Assembly: GCF_905475465.1 (NCBI RefSeq)
Contig: NC_062242.1
Location: forward strand, 2,569,501-2,633,500
Direction of reading: 5' to 3'
DNA from: Pieris napi
Lineage: Eukaryota > Arthropoda > Insecta > Lepidoptera > Pieridae
DNA: 64,000 nucleotides
A program made the position numbers and the translations under genes. Below are positions 35,088 to 46,384 of this stretch, piece by piece. Below the pieces are notes generated by a model. It did no database searches and was not told where the DNA came from. It saw only the letters and a program-made list of their open reading frames with translations. Numbering within the stretch: the first letter of the stretch is position 1; each line of letters starts with the position of its first letter.

Positions 35088-35390
35088 TGGCGAAATAGTG
35101 GTGAAGTGTTTCTTGTCAGTCAGCTCTTCTCGCCCGTTCTACGCCCTCATGTAACGCGCCGTAACGTTTTTCTGTACCCAAGTATAGTAAAACGTTTCGT
35201 AGCCACCTAGTGACTCTTTATACCTAAAAGTTATCATTATGTAGTGTAAAGTATTGGAAAGTCAAAGATAATTATAACGGCTTAATACCATCCCCACCCG
35301 CATCGTAACGTTATACAAAAGGAACCCCCCCCCCAAAATTCGTTACGTAATACTTGAACGCTCCCTTACCAATATGAATAAATTTTGTAA
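35088..35390 (+). repeat. LINE-B tail, interrupted
   Basis: The first block (TTTCTTGTCAGTCAGCTCTT, CGTTCTACGCCC) ends near 35,153. The family end TATGAATAAATTTT resumes near 35,372. The about 210 bp between them includes a C10-type run at 35,326-35,335 and GTAACG motifs, and is not assigned. Confidence 0.4.
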
Positions 35391-35959
35391 CATGTACAAA
35401 CCTACCAATTCACCAAACAATTATTAAATTAGACCCTAAAACTTCTAAAATGTTAATCTGGAACCACATAACCGTAAATAAACCGTAGAAACTTAACCGG
35501 GTCAAAGATTAAACATAACATCTAACTATTGTTCGTTTCATCACCTGACCTCTGAAACCCGGAAGACGAATAGGGATGGAAAAATATAATAATTGATGAT
35601 ATTGATTAGAACCTTGCCTGAATAGACCTTTCAGTATAACAATAAATTAAGAGATATTTGCGGCTTATTGTACATTAATTAATAAATAAGAGTGTTTATG
35701 TACTTATTAATTAACTATTGTATGTAATAAAATATTCTAAGCTAGATCGGAGATGGATCATTAGTTTAAATTTAAGCTTAAGTCTAATATTGTCCATACT
35801 TATTCACATACACATACTTTTTCAATTTTAAGGTAATCCATATTTCATTATTATATTAACATACTGTAGCATCTTAAAAATAACATGAAACAAGTTGAAT
35901 TATTCATAATATAAGTATCTCTCACTAGACAGAAGGAAAAAACAATGATATAGTAATAT
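35391..35959. other. Unassigned stretch
   Basis: Nothing supported. Confidence 0.45.
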
Positions 35960-36430
35960 TTTTAAAAACTTCCGGGGACCCCAGAGCTGGTGCTTTCCTC
36001 GCTAAACGAATAAATATCAAAATACCGCGAGGAAATGCTGCCAGCGTTAAAGGTACCCTGTCACAAACTTTTTAAATTTGTTTTAATTTTCTTTTTATTA
36101 TTTTTTTAAACAGTGTTGGCCTAGTGGCTTCAATGGCGTGCGATTCTCATCCCTGAGGTTGTAGGTTCGATCCCCGGCCGTGCACCAATGTACTTTCTTT
36201 CTATGTGCGCATTTAACATTCGCTCGAACGATAAAGGAAAACCGGCTTTCCTTACACCGAAAACGTCGACGTCGTGTCTGACACAGGAGGCCTGAGGCCC
36301 AGACCTAAAATAATTGTAGCGCACTGATTTATTTTTCATTTATTAAGTTTTAATTATTTTTAAGTAGGTATAGGTTATAGGTTAAGAAAATTTTAAATAC
36401 TGTATATTTGATTGTTATGACTTATAATAA
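35960..36430 (+). repeat. LINE-E 3' portion, split by a SINE
   Basis: Coding and tail blocks CCAGAGCTGGTGCTTTCCTC, GCCAGCGTTAAAGGTACC and TTGTTTTAATTTTC run to about 36,110. The family ending TTAAGAAAATTTTAAATACT resumes near 36,382. A family 2 SINE lies between. Confidence 0.6.
36111..36335 (+). mobile_element. tRNA-derived SINE, family 2 (inside LINE-E)
   Basis: Head with TGGCCTAGTGG and GGTTCGATCCC boxes; body CATTCGCTCGAACGATAAAG; end GTAGCGCACTGATTTAT. Part of the middle body is deleted compared with 33,448. Confidence 0.8.
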
Positions 36431-36852
36431 TATTACTATTAGATATAAATGATTTATTATAATGGTCCCAAAAAAAAAAAATTTTAATAAGTAAAATGTT
36501 ATATCTATCTCTAATACTTTACAACTGTTTTCATTAAAGTACAACTTATATAGAACGAGTACGTAAAAATATAAGCAAGAATTGTAATCCCAAACAAAAC
36601 ACCGACAATATGTCAGCGGTGACATATTTACGCTTATGTCAGCACCGCCAGGCCACAGATAGGATGAGATGTATGATGATTTAATGAAATGATGAAATAT
36701 GCGTTGTCATTCCTCGGAATATTAATTATGCGTAACTCGGTTGCTTTGAACAATTGGAAATTGGATGTGAGCCTTGCTTAAAAGTATTTCATAATAAAAC
36801 GCGGAATCATGTAACATTTACTATATATGTATAATTACATTAGAAAATAAAA
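36431..36852. other. Unassigned stretch
   Basis: Nothing supported. Confidence 0.45.
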
Positions 36853-37098
36853 TAATCGCTACAATTTTTTTAGGTCTAGGCCTCAGATTTCTGTACCTGT
36901 TATGAAACAGGTACAGGTATGATCATGAGATCATTTGTGAATTCAATAGGCAAGAAGGTGATCGGTCTCCTGTGCCTGACACCCGCCGTCATTTTGAGTC
37001 TACAGCAAGCCAGTTTCCTTAAGATGTTTTCCTTCACCGTGAATGTTAAATCGAAAGTGTATTGAAGCACATGTATCGAACCTACGACCTCGAGGCTG
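36853..37098 (-). mobile_element. tRNA-derived SINE, family 2 (minus)
   Basis: Reads in reverse: TCAGATTTCTGTACCTGTTA, GGTCTCCTGTGCCTGACA and a reversed B box (ATCGAACCTACGACCTC). The outer part of its head is cut where it meets the next SINE head-to-head. A short GAAACAGGTACAGG local repeat lies at 36,902. Confidence 0.7.
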
Positions 37099-37352
37099 AG
37101 AGATAGGCCGACTGGCTTAAGCGTGCGACCCTCCTCGGGGTCCTGTGTTCGAATCATGGCTGGTACAAATGATATTTACTTTCTATGTGCGAAATTAGCA
37201 CTTGCTCAAACATCATAGAAACCCGGCTTGTTTCAAACCCTACAAACAGACACAGAAGTCTGATTGATCACCACCATGTGTATAAAATAACATTGATCGA
37301 ATGCAATCTGAGGCCAAACCCTGGGCTGCAGGGCCACTGCGTTAATATTTTT
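37099..37352 (+). mobile_element. tRNA-derived SINE, family 2 (plus)
   Basis: Head TAGGCCGACTGGCTTAAGCG with a degraded B box (TGTTCGAATCATGG); body and end (TCTGAGGCCAAACCCTGGGC, GGGCCACTGCG). More diverged than the copy at 33,448. Confidence 0.65.
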
Positions 37353-37441
37353 CATAATTGATTTATGTTGTTCAGTTATTTATTCAGACAAATCATATAA
37401 TTATCAAAAACCTTCAAACATATCAGACGAAGACGATTTTA

Positions 37442-37743
37442 TCTAATATATAAAATTCTCATGTCGCTGTGTTTGTGGTTAAACTCCTCCGAAACGGCTT
37501 GACCGATTCTCATGAAATTTTGTGTGCGTATTGGGTATAACTGAGAATCGGACAACATCTATTTTTCATCCCCCTAAATGTTAACCCCTCATTTTTTTTT
37601 AAATTTTAGATAAAAAAAAAATATTTTTATGATACAGCAATTAAAAATACATACAACCCTCAATTTTCACCCCTCTACGATCAACCCCTATTTTGTATTA
37701 TAAATGATAAACATGGCAAAACGACGTTTGCCGGATCAGCTAG
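37442..37743 (+). mobile_element. Short non-autonomous Helitron, both ends visible
   Basis: Starts TC after an A, in TCTAATATATAAAATTCTCA, followed by CTGTGTTTGTGGTTAAACTC. It ends GTTTGCCGGATCAGCTAG before a T. The A|TC...CTAG|T arrangement is the Helitron insertion signature. 302 bp; non-coding. Confidence 0.7.
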
Positions 37744-38156
37744 TTTCTAAATAAAATCCGATAAAGCTTAAATCGAGCTTAAATTATTTTACAATAATAA
37801 TGATAATATTGATATCGTATTAATAACGTGTATGAACTTTTGACGGAACTATAATAACTTGTCTAATGTCTAAATCGTTCATTAGTGGCAAAAAGTTTAA
37901 ACTACTAAAAATCGCTGCTTTTAGACTGGCGTGGCGTGTTGTTTTTAGACTGGGTATGAAATTATTTTTACTACGAACTTTTTGATGGGTTTAAGCAAAA
38001 TTGAAACACTGCTTAGCAGAATTAACTTTATCTATAACTAGAAAACTCATATAAAATGTTCTGGTCACAATATACACCATATTGTCACAAATAGAGAAAA
38101 AGTTAACATGGGTGTGCTAATGTTGTAATTCAAACGTTATCTACTTTTAACTCTTG
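37744..38156. other. Unassigned stretch
   Basis: Nothing supported. Confidence 0.45.
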
Positions 38157-38470
38157 ACTTACATGAGTTAAGGTCCTATGTACCCCAGGTGGGGCAGAGG
38201 GTATTCAACGTAGAAAATCAACCTGTTTGGTCCTGGGATGCTATCTTAATTTCACCCACGTCATTCCAGCTTCCTTTGCCTCTGCAATGATGCTTCGTTG
38301 TTTTGGATAGACGATTCTTTTGTCTTGAGGATTCCAGTCGAGGGTTTGCTTGGAAATGTGACTTGGATCCTACCGGAGCGAATGGACCACCCACTTCCAC
38401 TTTGAGCGTTATATAGTCCTGTCAATTGGTACCTCAATGCATAGCTCCCATAACTGAAGACTGCAGATTC
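38157..38470 (-). repeat. Probable LINE C-terminal remnant
   Basis: Minus strand reads RSIIAEAKEAGMTWVKLR, a stop, then KQVDFLR and PSAPPGVHRT. This fits the EAKxxGxTWxxxK ... RW ... ALCP pattern at the end of some LINE ORF2s. Weak and decayed. Confidence 0.35.
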
Positions 38471-38563
38471 TCTTGGGCCATATTCCAACACACTTAAGTT
38501 TACTAATTGTAAGTTAATTAGCATCAATCGTAATTAATATTTATTTTTCGGTACAGCTTCAAA

Positions 38564-38822
38564 TTTTTTTTTTTTTTTTTAAAGACAATTCACACCAATT
38601 GACCTAGTCCCATGCCAAGCTGGTGAAGCTTGTGTTATGGGTACTAGGCAACGGATATACATACATATTATAGATAGATATACATATAAATACATATTTA
38701 AACACCCAAGACCTAAGAACAACACCAAATGCTCATCACATCGATGTTCGCCTCAGCCGGAGATCGAACCCGGGACCCATGGATTCGCAGTCAGGGGTAC
38801 TAACCACTAGACCAATGAGTCG
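38564..38822 (-). mobile_element. tRNA-derived SINE, family 1 (minus)
   Basis: Reverse copy of 9,598-9,846. It begins with a T17 run (its A tail) and ends in the reversed head GGGGTACTAACCACTAGACC. TCAAAT occurs on both flanks, a probable short target duplication. Confidence 0.8.
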
Positions 38823-39412
38823 TCAAATATAATATATTATATATCAGTCAATTTGTATAAATTGACTTACTGAACATTTCAATTCATCGATTGATTTAAC
38901 AAAATAGAATTTAATCAATAAAAGTACATCTTATCAAAGCTCTCTAGTCTCTATCAATTTGTACAACCAGTAAATTTGTTTAGTTTAATGCGTTTAGTTT
39001 GAAAGCGTGTCTGAGTAAAATATGTCTGAATTTATCAATCCTCTTGGACGTTTAAGCTAAATACTTGGGAGTTTTAGGCTCAAACTTAAGTAATTAAAAC
39101 ATAATACGGCCTACAATTTATTTGTTAAGCAATCGTGGTTGGATATAACTGAATTTTGATTCGAAACGAAGTCTGATAGTTCATGATTATTAAGCAAATA
39201 ACATTAATTACGAACGCTTAGTTAAACTCTTTACATTTTATCTACGAATTTAAACACGAAAAATACAATATGTAACATCAAATACCTACTTACTAACTTT
39301 TCATAATGTATATATTCTTATACCTACAATATTTTTTGTGTGGTTTTCTTTTATAATTAATCAATCTGAATTAAACACTTTCTTTGCAAATAAACTGTAT
39401 TGAAATTTAAAC
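38823..39412. other. Unassigned stretch
   Basis: Nothing supported. Confidence 0.45.
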
Positions 39413-39470
39413 TGTTTTTTGTATTTTTTGTTATGTGTATGTTTGTAAGGTAATAAAGCATAAATAAATA
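39413..39470 (+). repeat. LINE-D tail end
   Basis: Last part of the family only: TTTGTTATGTGTATGTTTGT and AATAAAGCATAAATAAATA. Confidence 0.55.
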
Positions 39471-39957
39471 TGTAATAATAAATATTTATTATTATTAAAT
39501 GTTTTAAGTCAAATTATAAATATCTTGTTTCCAAACGTTTATTAGGTTAAAACTGTCGATTTTACCAAAAAATGACTTGTTACTATGTGCAAATAGTATT
39601 TGATACGTCAAATATGTCTGAAAAGGGTCAATAATTTGCGTATAAACCTACACTAACCCAAAAATTCTCGACTTTGTCCATTGTTACTCGGTTTTTAGTT
39701 TCAATAGCGACCATAATAAAGGCGGCTGAATAAATTATTATAATGAAAGGAGCTCTCCTGAGGGACTCGCAAATTATTTGCTTGCTCGTTATTCGTGTTA
39801 ATAAGTGTTGCGGGGACACGAACATAAAATTTGGGCCTCTTTTCGACTACGTAACTGCCAAGTGCTGTTAAATGTTTGACAGTTTTGTCATATTTAAAAA
39901 TTAAAGCGAACATTAACGCAAGTTTATAAATTTTAAATAAATTTTAAAAAAAAGAGC
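39471..39957. other. Unassigned stretch
   Basis: Two overlapping minus-strand frames of 65-70 codons (39,628-39,913) show no domain. Confidence 0.4.
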
Positions 39958-40244
39958 AGTGTTGGCTTCAGCGTGCGACTCTCATACCTGAGGTCGTAGG
40001 TTCGATCCTCGGCCGTGCACCAATGGACTTTCTTTCTATTTGCGCTTTTAACATTTGCTCGAACGGTGAAGGAAACATCGTGAGGAAACCGACATGTCTT
40101 AGACCCAAAAAGTCGACGGCGTGTGTCAGGCACTGGAGGCTGATCACCTACTTGCCTATTAGATTTAAAAATGATCATGAAACAGCTTCAAAAATCTGAG
40201 GCCAAGACCTAAAGAGGTTGCAGCGCCACTGATTTATTTATTAT
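39958..40244 (+). mobile_element. tRNA-derived SINE, family 2, near full length
   Basis: A box region partly lost (GTGTTGGCTTCAGCG), B box GGTTCGATCCT; body ACATTTGCTCGAACGGTGAA and CTGATCACCTACTTGCC; end GCAGCGCCACTGATTTATTT. Confidence 0.8.
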
Positions 40245-41499
40245 ATAAATTTAAAATCGTTACACACACGGTACAATGTTTAAAGATTAAATGTTTACTA
40301 AGCATACAGATATTTAATCGTTAATTATAATAAAATAAAGAAAGTAGAATTTTTACGCGGTTAAAGGAAATGTATGAACGATCTACTGAGACATCTTTCT
40401 CGAACTTAAAATTATCCAGCTCTTATAATCTTAGTTCTAAGACTTTTCCTTCGTACTTAGTGACGTACTATTGGGCTTAATAACGACTTAATAATTTTGC
40501 TTATCGTGCCGAAGCTGCGTACAAATTATTTGAAGAAGTCTAGTATGAGGGGGTGCAGTGCAATGATTTAATCAATTACCGTCTAAAATTCGTAATATTA
40601 GCGCGTTTAATCAATTCAAAAGGGCATTAAAGATACATATAGAATGAGCCTAGTAGACTAAAATTGGGACGGCTGATGGCGACGTGTACGTTTCTCATGT
40701 AAGTAAAATACATATTTTTTTTGGAATTAAATATAAAGTTCTTTAAACATTTTTTTTATTACACCCATGAGCGTAGTAATCTATAATTACAGCGCTAACT
40801 ATTAGTTCATCTTATTATTACTTTTAATTTTACCATATAAATAACAATTGTTTTATTTAAACACAATACAAGTATGTCAGTTATCTGTTGGTTGCACCAT
40901 TTTTTTACGAAAATCTATGCAACGGATAAATTATATTAAAAGTAAATTATACAAATTTTATAATTTGAAAGCATTTACGGTATTCAGATTTTTTAATATG
41001 TTCAAAGATTTTATAACTATAGATTTAAATGTCACTCATGTACCATATCCCAAATCTTGTATTTACGTAAACTCTAAAACCGTATTTACGTTATAAATAA
41101 CGTTAACAATTTATATTACAACAACAATAAAGACGATTCACGATTCTACTTTATATTTAACCCCTACAGTTGCCCTTATATTAGCAATACGTAATTCTTC
41201 AATTTCAATCAAATATGGCCTTTAATTCACTGTGGTTAAAGGTGAATATTCCATAAAGGTATTCCCTGTTGTGTTACAACGAAATAGTGATTTAGGATGG
41301 CTCCCTTTGTTGAAAACCACGGTCCCTTGAATTTAGGTAAGGTGTTCGCGTTTATAGAAGATTGAAGTGACCGCAATTAGTAACTCGAGTTAAAGTAATT
41401 TACTGTAGGATGTGAGCTTACGTTTAAAACGATCCCCTTTAATTAAAACAGAGTTATTGTTTTAAAACATACAGTATTAGCTCCAAATTTCACTTTTTT
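40245..41499. other. Unassigned stretch
   Basis: An 82-codon plus-strand frame at 40,848-41,096 is AT-rich and featureless. Confidence 0.4.
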
Positions 41500-42003
41500 G
41501 AAGTTATACTTCTTTAGGCGATGATGAAAAATTGATGAGAGTGAAATTTTACGATGCGCGCGCACCGTGACACAAAATTATCAGTATGAAGTTGCCCACT
41601 AACGAATTCTTTTTAAACCAGCCGGGCGCCGAGCGTGCGCGAGCGGGAATAAGACAATCTACAAGTAAAAAGAAATAAAATATGCGTGAAGTTAGCAGCT
41701 ATGCCAAGAATTTTGAATGACCATACTGACCTTTGTAGTACCTTTTAAACAAATAAAGGAGTTTTAATTATTTTTTCAAAGAAATTTAGCAATGCTTTTT
41801 CAGTAAGACCTATTGTTACTTAGTTAAAAGGTTATGAAACATACCTAGTTATTAAATTGAATGAATCATATAATAAAATAATAAATAATAATAATTATTA
41901 TTAATTAGTAATTGAATAATATACTAAATTTATTAACGTTAAATATTTATTATTAATTATTCAATATTTAAAAAAATAAAGAAAGCCAAAGAAGTATAAC
42001 TTC
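41500..42003. mobile_element. TIR-bearing repeat of unknown superfamily
   Basis: GAAGTTATACTTCTTTAGGC at the left is inverted at the right (GCCAAAGAAGTATAACTTC). The interior starts with GCGCGCGCACCGTGACAC and GTTGCCCACTAACGAA blocks and ends in AT-rich (TAATAA)-like sequence. The left end resembles that at 28,040. Confidence 0.5.
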
Positions 42004-42328
42004 TTACGCGCGTACATAAGTACTGGCACCCTTTTTTTTGTTTAGCATACAACTAATGGGCTAGGGATCTCTGCAACTGTTTAATTGTTAATTTTTCTTA
42101 AAAGTATGGGAAGCCCAAACACACGTTAATTATAATAAAATTGATTTAATTCTATAGAAAATACAAACAGACGGTCCAAGACATTAACATTCAGTAATAA
42201 AATTCTACGTCAATTTATATAAGACCCCACGGGAAAAAGCTGCCTCTAAGGAATTCCAGAAATTACTATCTCATGCTGTCTCCACCAATATTTTCGCGTC
42301 AAATATTGAATCTTAAGTAAATAAGTAT
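42004..42328. other. Unassigned stretch
   Basis: Nothing supported. Confidence 0.45.
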
Positions 42329-42708
42329 GTTATGTATTATTATAAATTTACAATTATTTAACATAATTTTAAATTTATCCGACGTTTCGCGTGCTTTACA
42401 GCGTGCGTGGTCACGGTGACTGAAGACAAAAGGTGTAGGATGTCAAAAAGTATCACAGCTGTAGAGAAAGTTGCATTATCTGTATTTATTTCCCCGGAGT
42501 TGGTATCGACTAAAAGATGGAGGGTTTTGGCAAAAATGGCTCACGGTGTCCTCTATTTCGCGGATTGTTTTTCTGGCAAGCACGCGAAACGTCGGATAAA
42601 TTTAAAATTATGTTAAATAATTGTAAATTTATAATAAAACATAACTTTAATCCGGTTAAAAAGTTTTTTCTTTAAATGTAGGTAATGTCAATAAAAGACA
42701 ATACTATG
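42329..42708. mobile_element. Palindromic MITE, family P, longer centre
   Basis: The same arms as 29,851-30,052, but the left arm lacks its outer about 30 bp. The centre (42,395-42,580) is about 190 bp longer and reads GTGACTGAAGACAAAAGG, GTATCACAGCTGTAGAGAAA and CCCCGGAGTTGGTATCGACT. The right arm runs on through TTTAATCCGGTTAAAAAG to the shared AAGACAATACTATG end. The compact copy at 29,851 is probably an internal deletion of this form. Confidence 0.65.
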
Positions 42709-43764
42709 TAAGTATGTTCCAAATAATGTTTTTCTTAAACCTATAAGCTAATCTAAACAAGCGTTAATTGCGCTCATATTATGACACAACTCTTTGTGAA
42801 AGTATATAAAGTACCTCCGACACTTAAATAAAAAAACTACCATCTAACATGTGAATTGGCGCCAAGACTACAACAGTAAACTAATCAGTTAAACGAGTCG
42901 ATCTTACAAAGACAAAATAAATAATTTTGGACCCCATAACGCGCTTCCATCTGAAATAAAAATAATATAAAAAAATTTGCTTAGATCTAAACCCCCTAAA
43001 AATAACACATAAATTTAATTTTCGCTTTAATTGCGAAATGTAAAAGATCAAAAACCTTTAAAAAATTAATAATCCCGCTCTTAAAGAAAACAACGATTCA
43101 TTTTAACACGAGCCAAATTTAATTGCTCTGTTGTTAGGAGAACGGGCTTTTAATTGGTAAGGCGTAAAATTCGTTAATTAAAACTATTCGTGAATTCTTT
43201 AATGATGGTGTCCGTTTCTTTTTTAATTCTTCACGGAATAATTAAAATTCAAGTGCAGTGCAAAATTCTGTCGCCTTGCTAAGAAACATAATAAATAGCT
43301 AATTCATGTTCTAAATCATTTCTAAAGTCGCAATTTATAAAGTATTGTTCCTGCGTCAATAACTTAGTGATCAAAACGTACCGTTTTACCTAAGTCCCAT
43401 GGATTTTTTCCATTGAAACAGATTCCACATATTATTCGGGTTTTAAGGGAAAGAATCTACGTATCTTAAATATATATGATGAATGAAACACTAATGTGTT
43501 GCTGAAATATGTGTTTTAAGTAACAACATTTAGAGTTTGTTAATTTAATACAGAATTACTTTTGTCCTATTTCATTTATAATCCAAAATGTTTCATTAAA
43601 ATTTAAAAGACAGGCCAAAAGAAATGTAATTATTTATTTATATATATTTAAGAATGATATGGCGTAATATCCAATTTCCCATTCGTCGGCCAAGTTGGAC
43701 ATAATATTTTTGTTGTGGTACCTGAAGAAGAGAACCTGCTTCATAACTAAACTGTTCTTTACAG
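42709..43764. other. Unassigned stretch
   Basis: No supported feature; possible intron if the exon at 43,765 is real. Confidence 0.4.
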
Positions 43765-43890
43765 AGCTTTTGACTTTCTATCACATACCTTATTCACATT
43801 TCGTTTATCCCGTCGAAACAAGTGGTCCAAATATTGTGTTTGTGGCAATTTGTTTTCGGGACCGGCACAATTGCGGTGTCCACATTCACG
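43765..43890 (+). CDS. Candidate orphan exon, function unknown
   Basis: A 126-nt open stretch lies between a good acceptor (polypyrimidine run then TTCTTTACAG) and a donor (CACG|GTACGC). Read in phase 1 it gives 41 whole codons, including YHIPYSHFVYPVETSGPNI and VFVAICFRDRHNCGVHIHG. The base composition is more balanced than in the flanks. Both borders are phase 1, a symmetric exon that could be skipped without a frameshift. I recognise no domain. No partner exon was found nearby, and a 42-codon open stretch can occur by chance, so this is a candidate only. If real, it would place part of the window inside a large intron-rich gene on the plus strand. Confidence 0.3.
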
Positions 43891-45040
43891 GTACGCAATG
43901 CTCCGCTTGTCACTTGTCATATTTCAAGCTCTTTTGTCATGTTATGCTCTGTCATTTGTACCTTTTTAATCTGAATTTGTAATAAGTGGAACTTGTGACG
44001 CCTAAAACGGCCATTAGGCATTTTAAATTAAAGGTTATTATCGGTTATTCTTGTAAAGTAAAACAAAATGAGCACAGGGTACTTATAAAAGGAATTACAA
44101 TTAAGTTATCTAGCACAATTTAATAACTACAATATACTAATCATTAATTAACTTAAATAAATAAAGGCGCGAGGCGGATTTTGATTTATACTACTAAAGG
44201 TGATGTGGTAATGTTTTCCACATAAACCAAATTGTTATTTTATTATCCTATAATTGGGCATTTCATTTAAAATAAAAAACATTTCAAATAACTTCACAAC
44301 ATAATGAAACTAAAACCTAACGAACCTGTTCTCTGACAAAGGTTAAACGTTTGTTTTCGTTATTAATAACAATAATAAAGCCACTTTAATTCCATAATAT
44401 AAAAAAAACAAATGGTACGTGGGTAACACTGAAAATTTTTAGAACGGGCCAGTTAGAAACATTACTAATGAAAACTTCTTTTGAATATCAATTTTAAACT
44501 AAACTCTATTGTATACTAATGTAGTATATTGCATTCATTTGTCATTTGTTTTTGTTAATTGGCGGAAAATCTAAAACTCTTGTTAGACGAGAAAATGAAC
44601 CTGACGCGAGAAAATTTTCGGTCACTGATTTATTATGACGTTAAGTAACGGACAGTTTATTGCCTTCTCGTCAGTACTTTGCCTTAATTTTTTTTATCAT
44701 AAGTGTAATGATAAATTAAATGAAAGTCAATCAAGTAGATCCCAATCAAAATAGGCGATACAGCAAATAAAGCGACTGACGATCTTAAAGCCGTTGTTAA
44801 TAGGATTTGAATTTTAAATGATCGCTGCAGTGTGCTAATTCCCGTAGCTCGGGAATTTCCGAACAGAGGCTGGTTCTAAATCCTCTCATTACATCTAGGC
44901 CGGTCTAGCTATGGAATAAGAATACTAGGTAAGCTAAAATTTTGCACTCGTTTCCTGTGTCAGTGCTCTGTAAATTCCAATAGCTTCGTTTATGTATGCT
45001 ATGTCGATGAAGATCCGTAGCGCTGATGTTTCCTTAGGAT
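43891..45040. other. Unassigned stretch
   Basis: A GC-richer piece at 44,820-44,890 (CGTAGCTCGGGAATTTCCG) may be repeat-derived; not identified. Confidence 0.4.
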
Positions 45041-45345
45041 TTTGTGGTACGAAATTCAGCATTCAAGTCAAGTCGAATCATTGTTTTTAATTAGGCCTAT
45101 TAATTCTTTGAAACTAACACTTTTGACACACACACTTGTAATTAAATTAAATTTAATTGTAATTAATGTAATTTTGACTTTCAAAAAACTTTTGAAAGTC
45201 AAAATTACAAGTTTAAATGATTTCTCCCCCTTTCAAAATTTATATGGACAAGAGTGGGCAAGAAACTCCATACTTACTGTTTTAAAATAGTTTTAACAAT
45301 ATTTTGTATACATTGATTTGGTAATAATAAGTAAAAACCATGTAC
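45041..45345 (-). repeat. LINE-C end, diverged minus copy
   Basis: TTCAAGTCAAGTCGAATCAT at the start, AAGAGTGGGCAAGAAACTCC and ACAATATTTTGTATACATTG later, in the order seen at 25,513-25,780. Confidence 0.5.
45167..45209. repeat. Perfect 20-bp stem, 3-nt loop hairpin
   Basis: TGTAATTTTGACTTTCAAAA at 45,167-45,186 is mirrored at 45,190-45,209. It lies inside the LINE-C copy and is absent from its relative at 25,513. Confidence 0.85.
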
Positions 45346-45465
45346 CTAGAACAAAAAAAACAATTGAAATCGCGGTCGCGCTTGGAAATTACAGAGTACC
45401 AGTATTGGTTATAATAAGCAAATAATGATTTTAGTCTTAATCATTTCGTTTTCCTTTAATGTGCT

Positions 45466-45490
45466 ATATATATATATATATATATATATA
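45466..45490. repeat. (TA)12 microsatellite
   Basis: Uninterrupted TA dinucleotides. Confidence 0.95.
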
Positions 45491-45928
45491 AGTATTAAAA
45501 ACACACGCACAAGCAACAATTGTTCCAAATCTACAATGTTTTTTGGTTGCTGTACAAATTTTTATGTTTTTATCGTGATATATCTTCCTATCACTAGAAG
45601 ACTCCAAAATATTCACAGTCTTGATTGATACAAACTGTAAATATTATAGTAAATATTCAATTGATTAGAAATTGTCACTTTAATGTATGATTAATAGTTT
45701 TACGATAACCTGTTTTTACCCTGCTATGTCCTCAAATTATCGCTTTCAGGTCTCTGTAATTATTTCACCAAACCACCGTTTAGTTGTTAAAATCGTCAAA
45801 CCCTATGTGATGAGATTTGAATCCAATATTCAAATTTCCTATCAATAAATTAAATTGGGAAAAAATATACTTTATTTTCAAAGAGGCAGCATTGTATTCA
45901 CAGAAAAACAAAAATAAATGATGCTGAG
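45491..45928. other. Unassigned stretch
   Basis: Nothing supported. Confidence 0.45.
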
Positions 45929-46160
45929 AAACAGCCCTACATCTTAAATGGAGATGGACAGGGCACGTAGCCCTTGATACACACGACAGATGATCTAAAA
46001 TAGTAACCGAAGGGACTGGTCCAAAATGAAAAAGGAACTAAGGCAGACCAATAGAGCAAAATTTTGAAGACACTGGCACAAAATAAAATATAGTGGAAAA
46101 AGTTGGAGGAGCTTTTCTCCCTGACAGGGACCGCATCTTAGAGTAAACATTTTATTTATA
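45929..46160 (+). pseudogene. RTE-like LINE C-terminal remnant
   Basis: Sense reading LKWRWTGHVALDTHDR, then stops, GRPIEQNFEDTGTK and KKLEELFSLTGTAS. The order follows the LKWxWxGH ... GRPxxRWxDD ... WxxLEEAF pattern of RTE elements. Heavily mutated. Confidence 0.5.
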
Positions 46161-46164
46161 TCTA

Positions 46165-46384
46165 TGAGGTCGTAGGTTCGATCTCTGCCAGTGGACTTTC
46201 TGCGCATTCAATACTCACTCGTACGGTGAAGGAAGACATCGCGACGAACCGGGCATGACTTAGACCCAAATAGTAGACGAGTGTATCAGGCACAGAAGGT
46301 ACCTATTTGCCTATTAGAAATGATGATGGAACACATACTGAAATCTGAGGCCCAGACCTAAAAGTTTGTCATATATCACTGATA
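46165..46384 (+). mobile_element. SINE family 2, 5'-truncated
   Basis: Starts inside the head at TGAGGTCGTAGGTTCGATCT (B box), then CACTCGTACGGTGAAGGAAG and TCTGAGGCCCAGACCTAAAA. It follows the RTE remnant directly. Confidence 0.7.

Noticed and set aside
42407..42616. 69-codon frame in the centre of the family P MITE
   Set aside because: Lies between inverted arms, runs into the arm sequence and resembles no transposase; treated as repeat interior.
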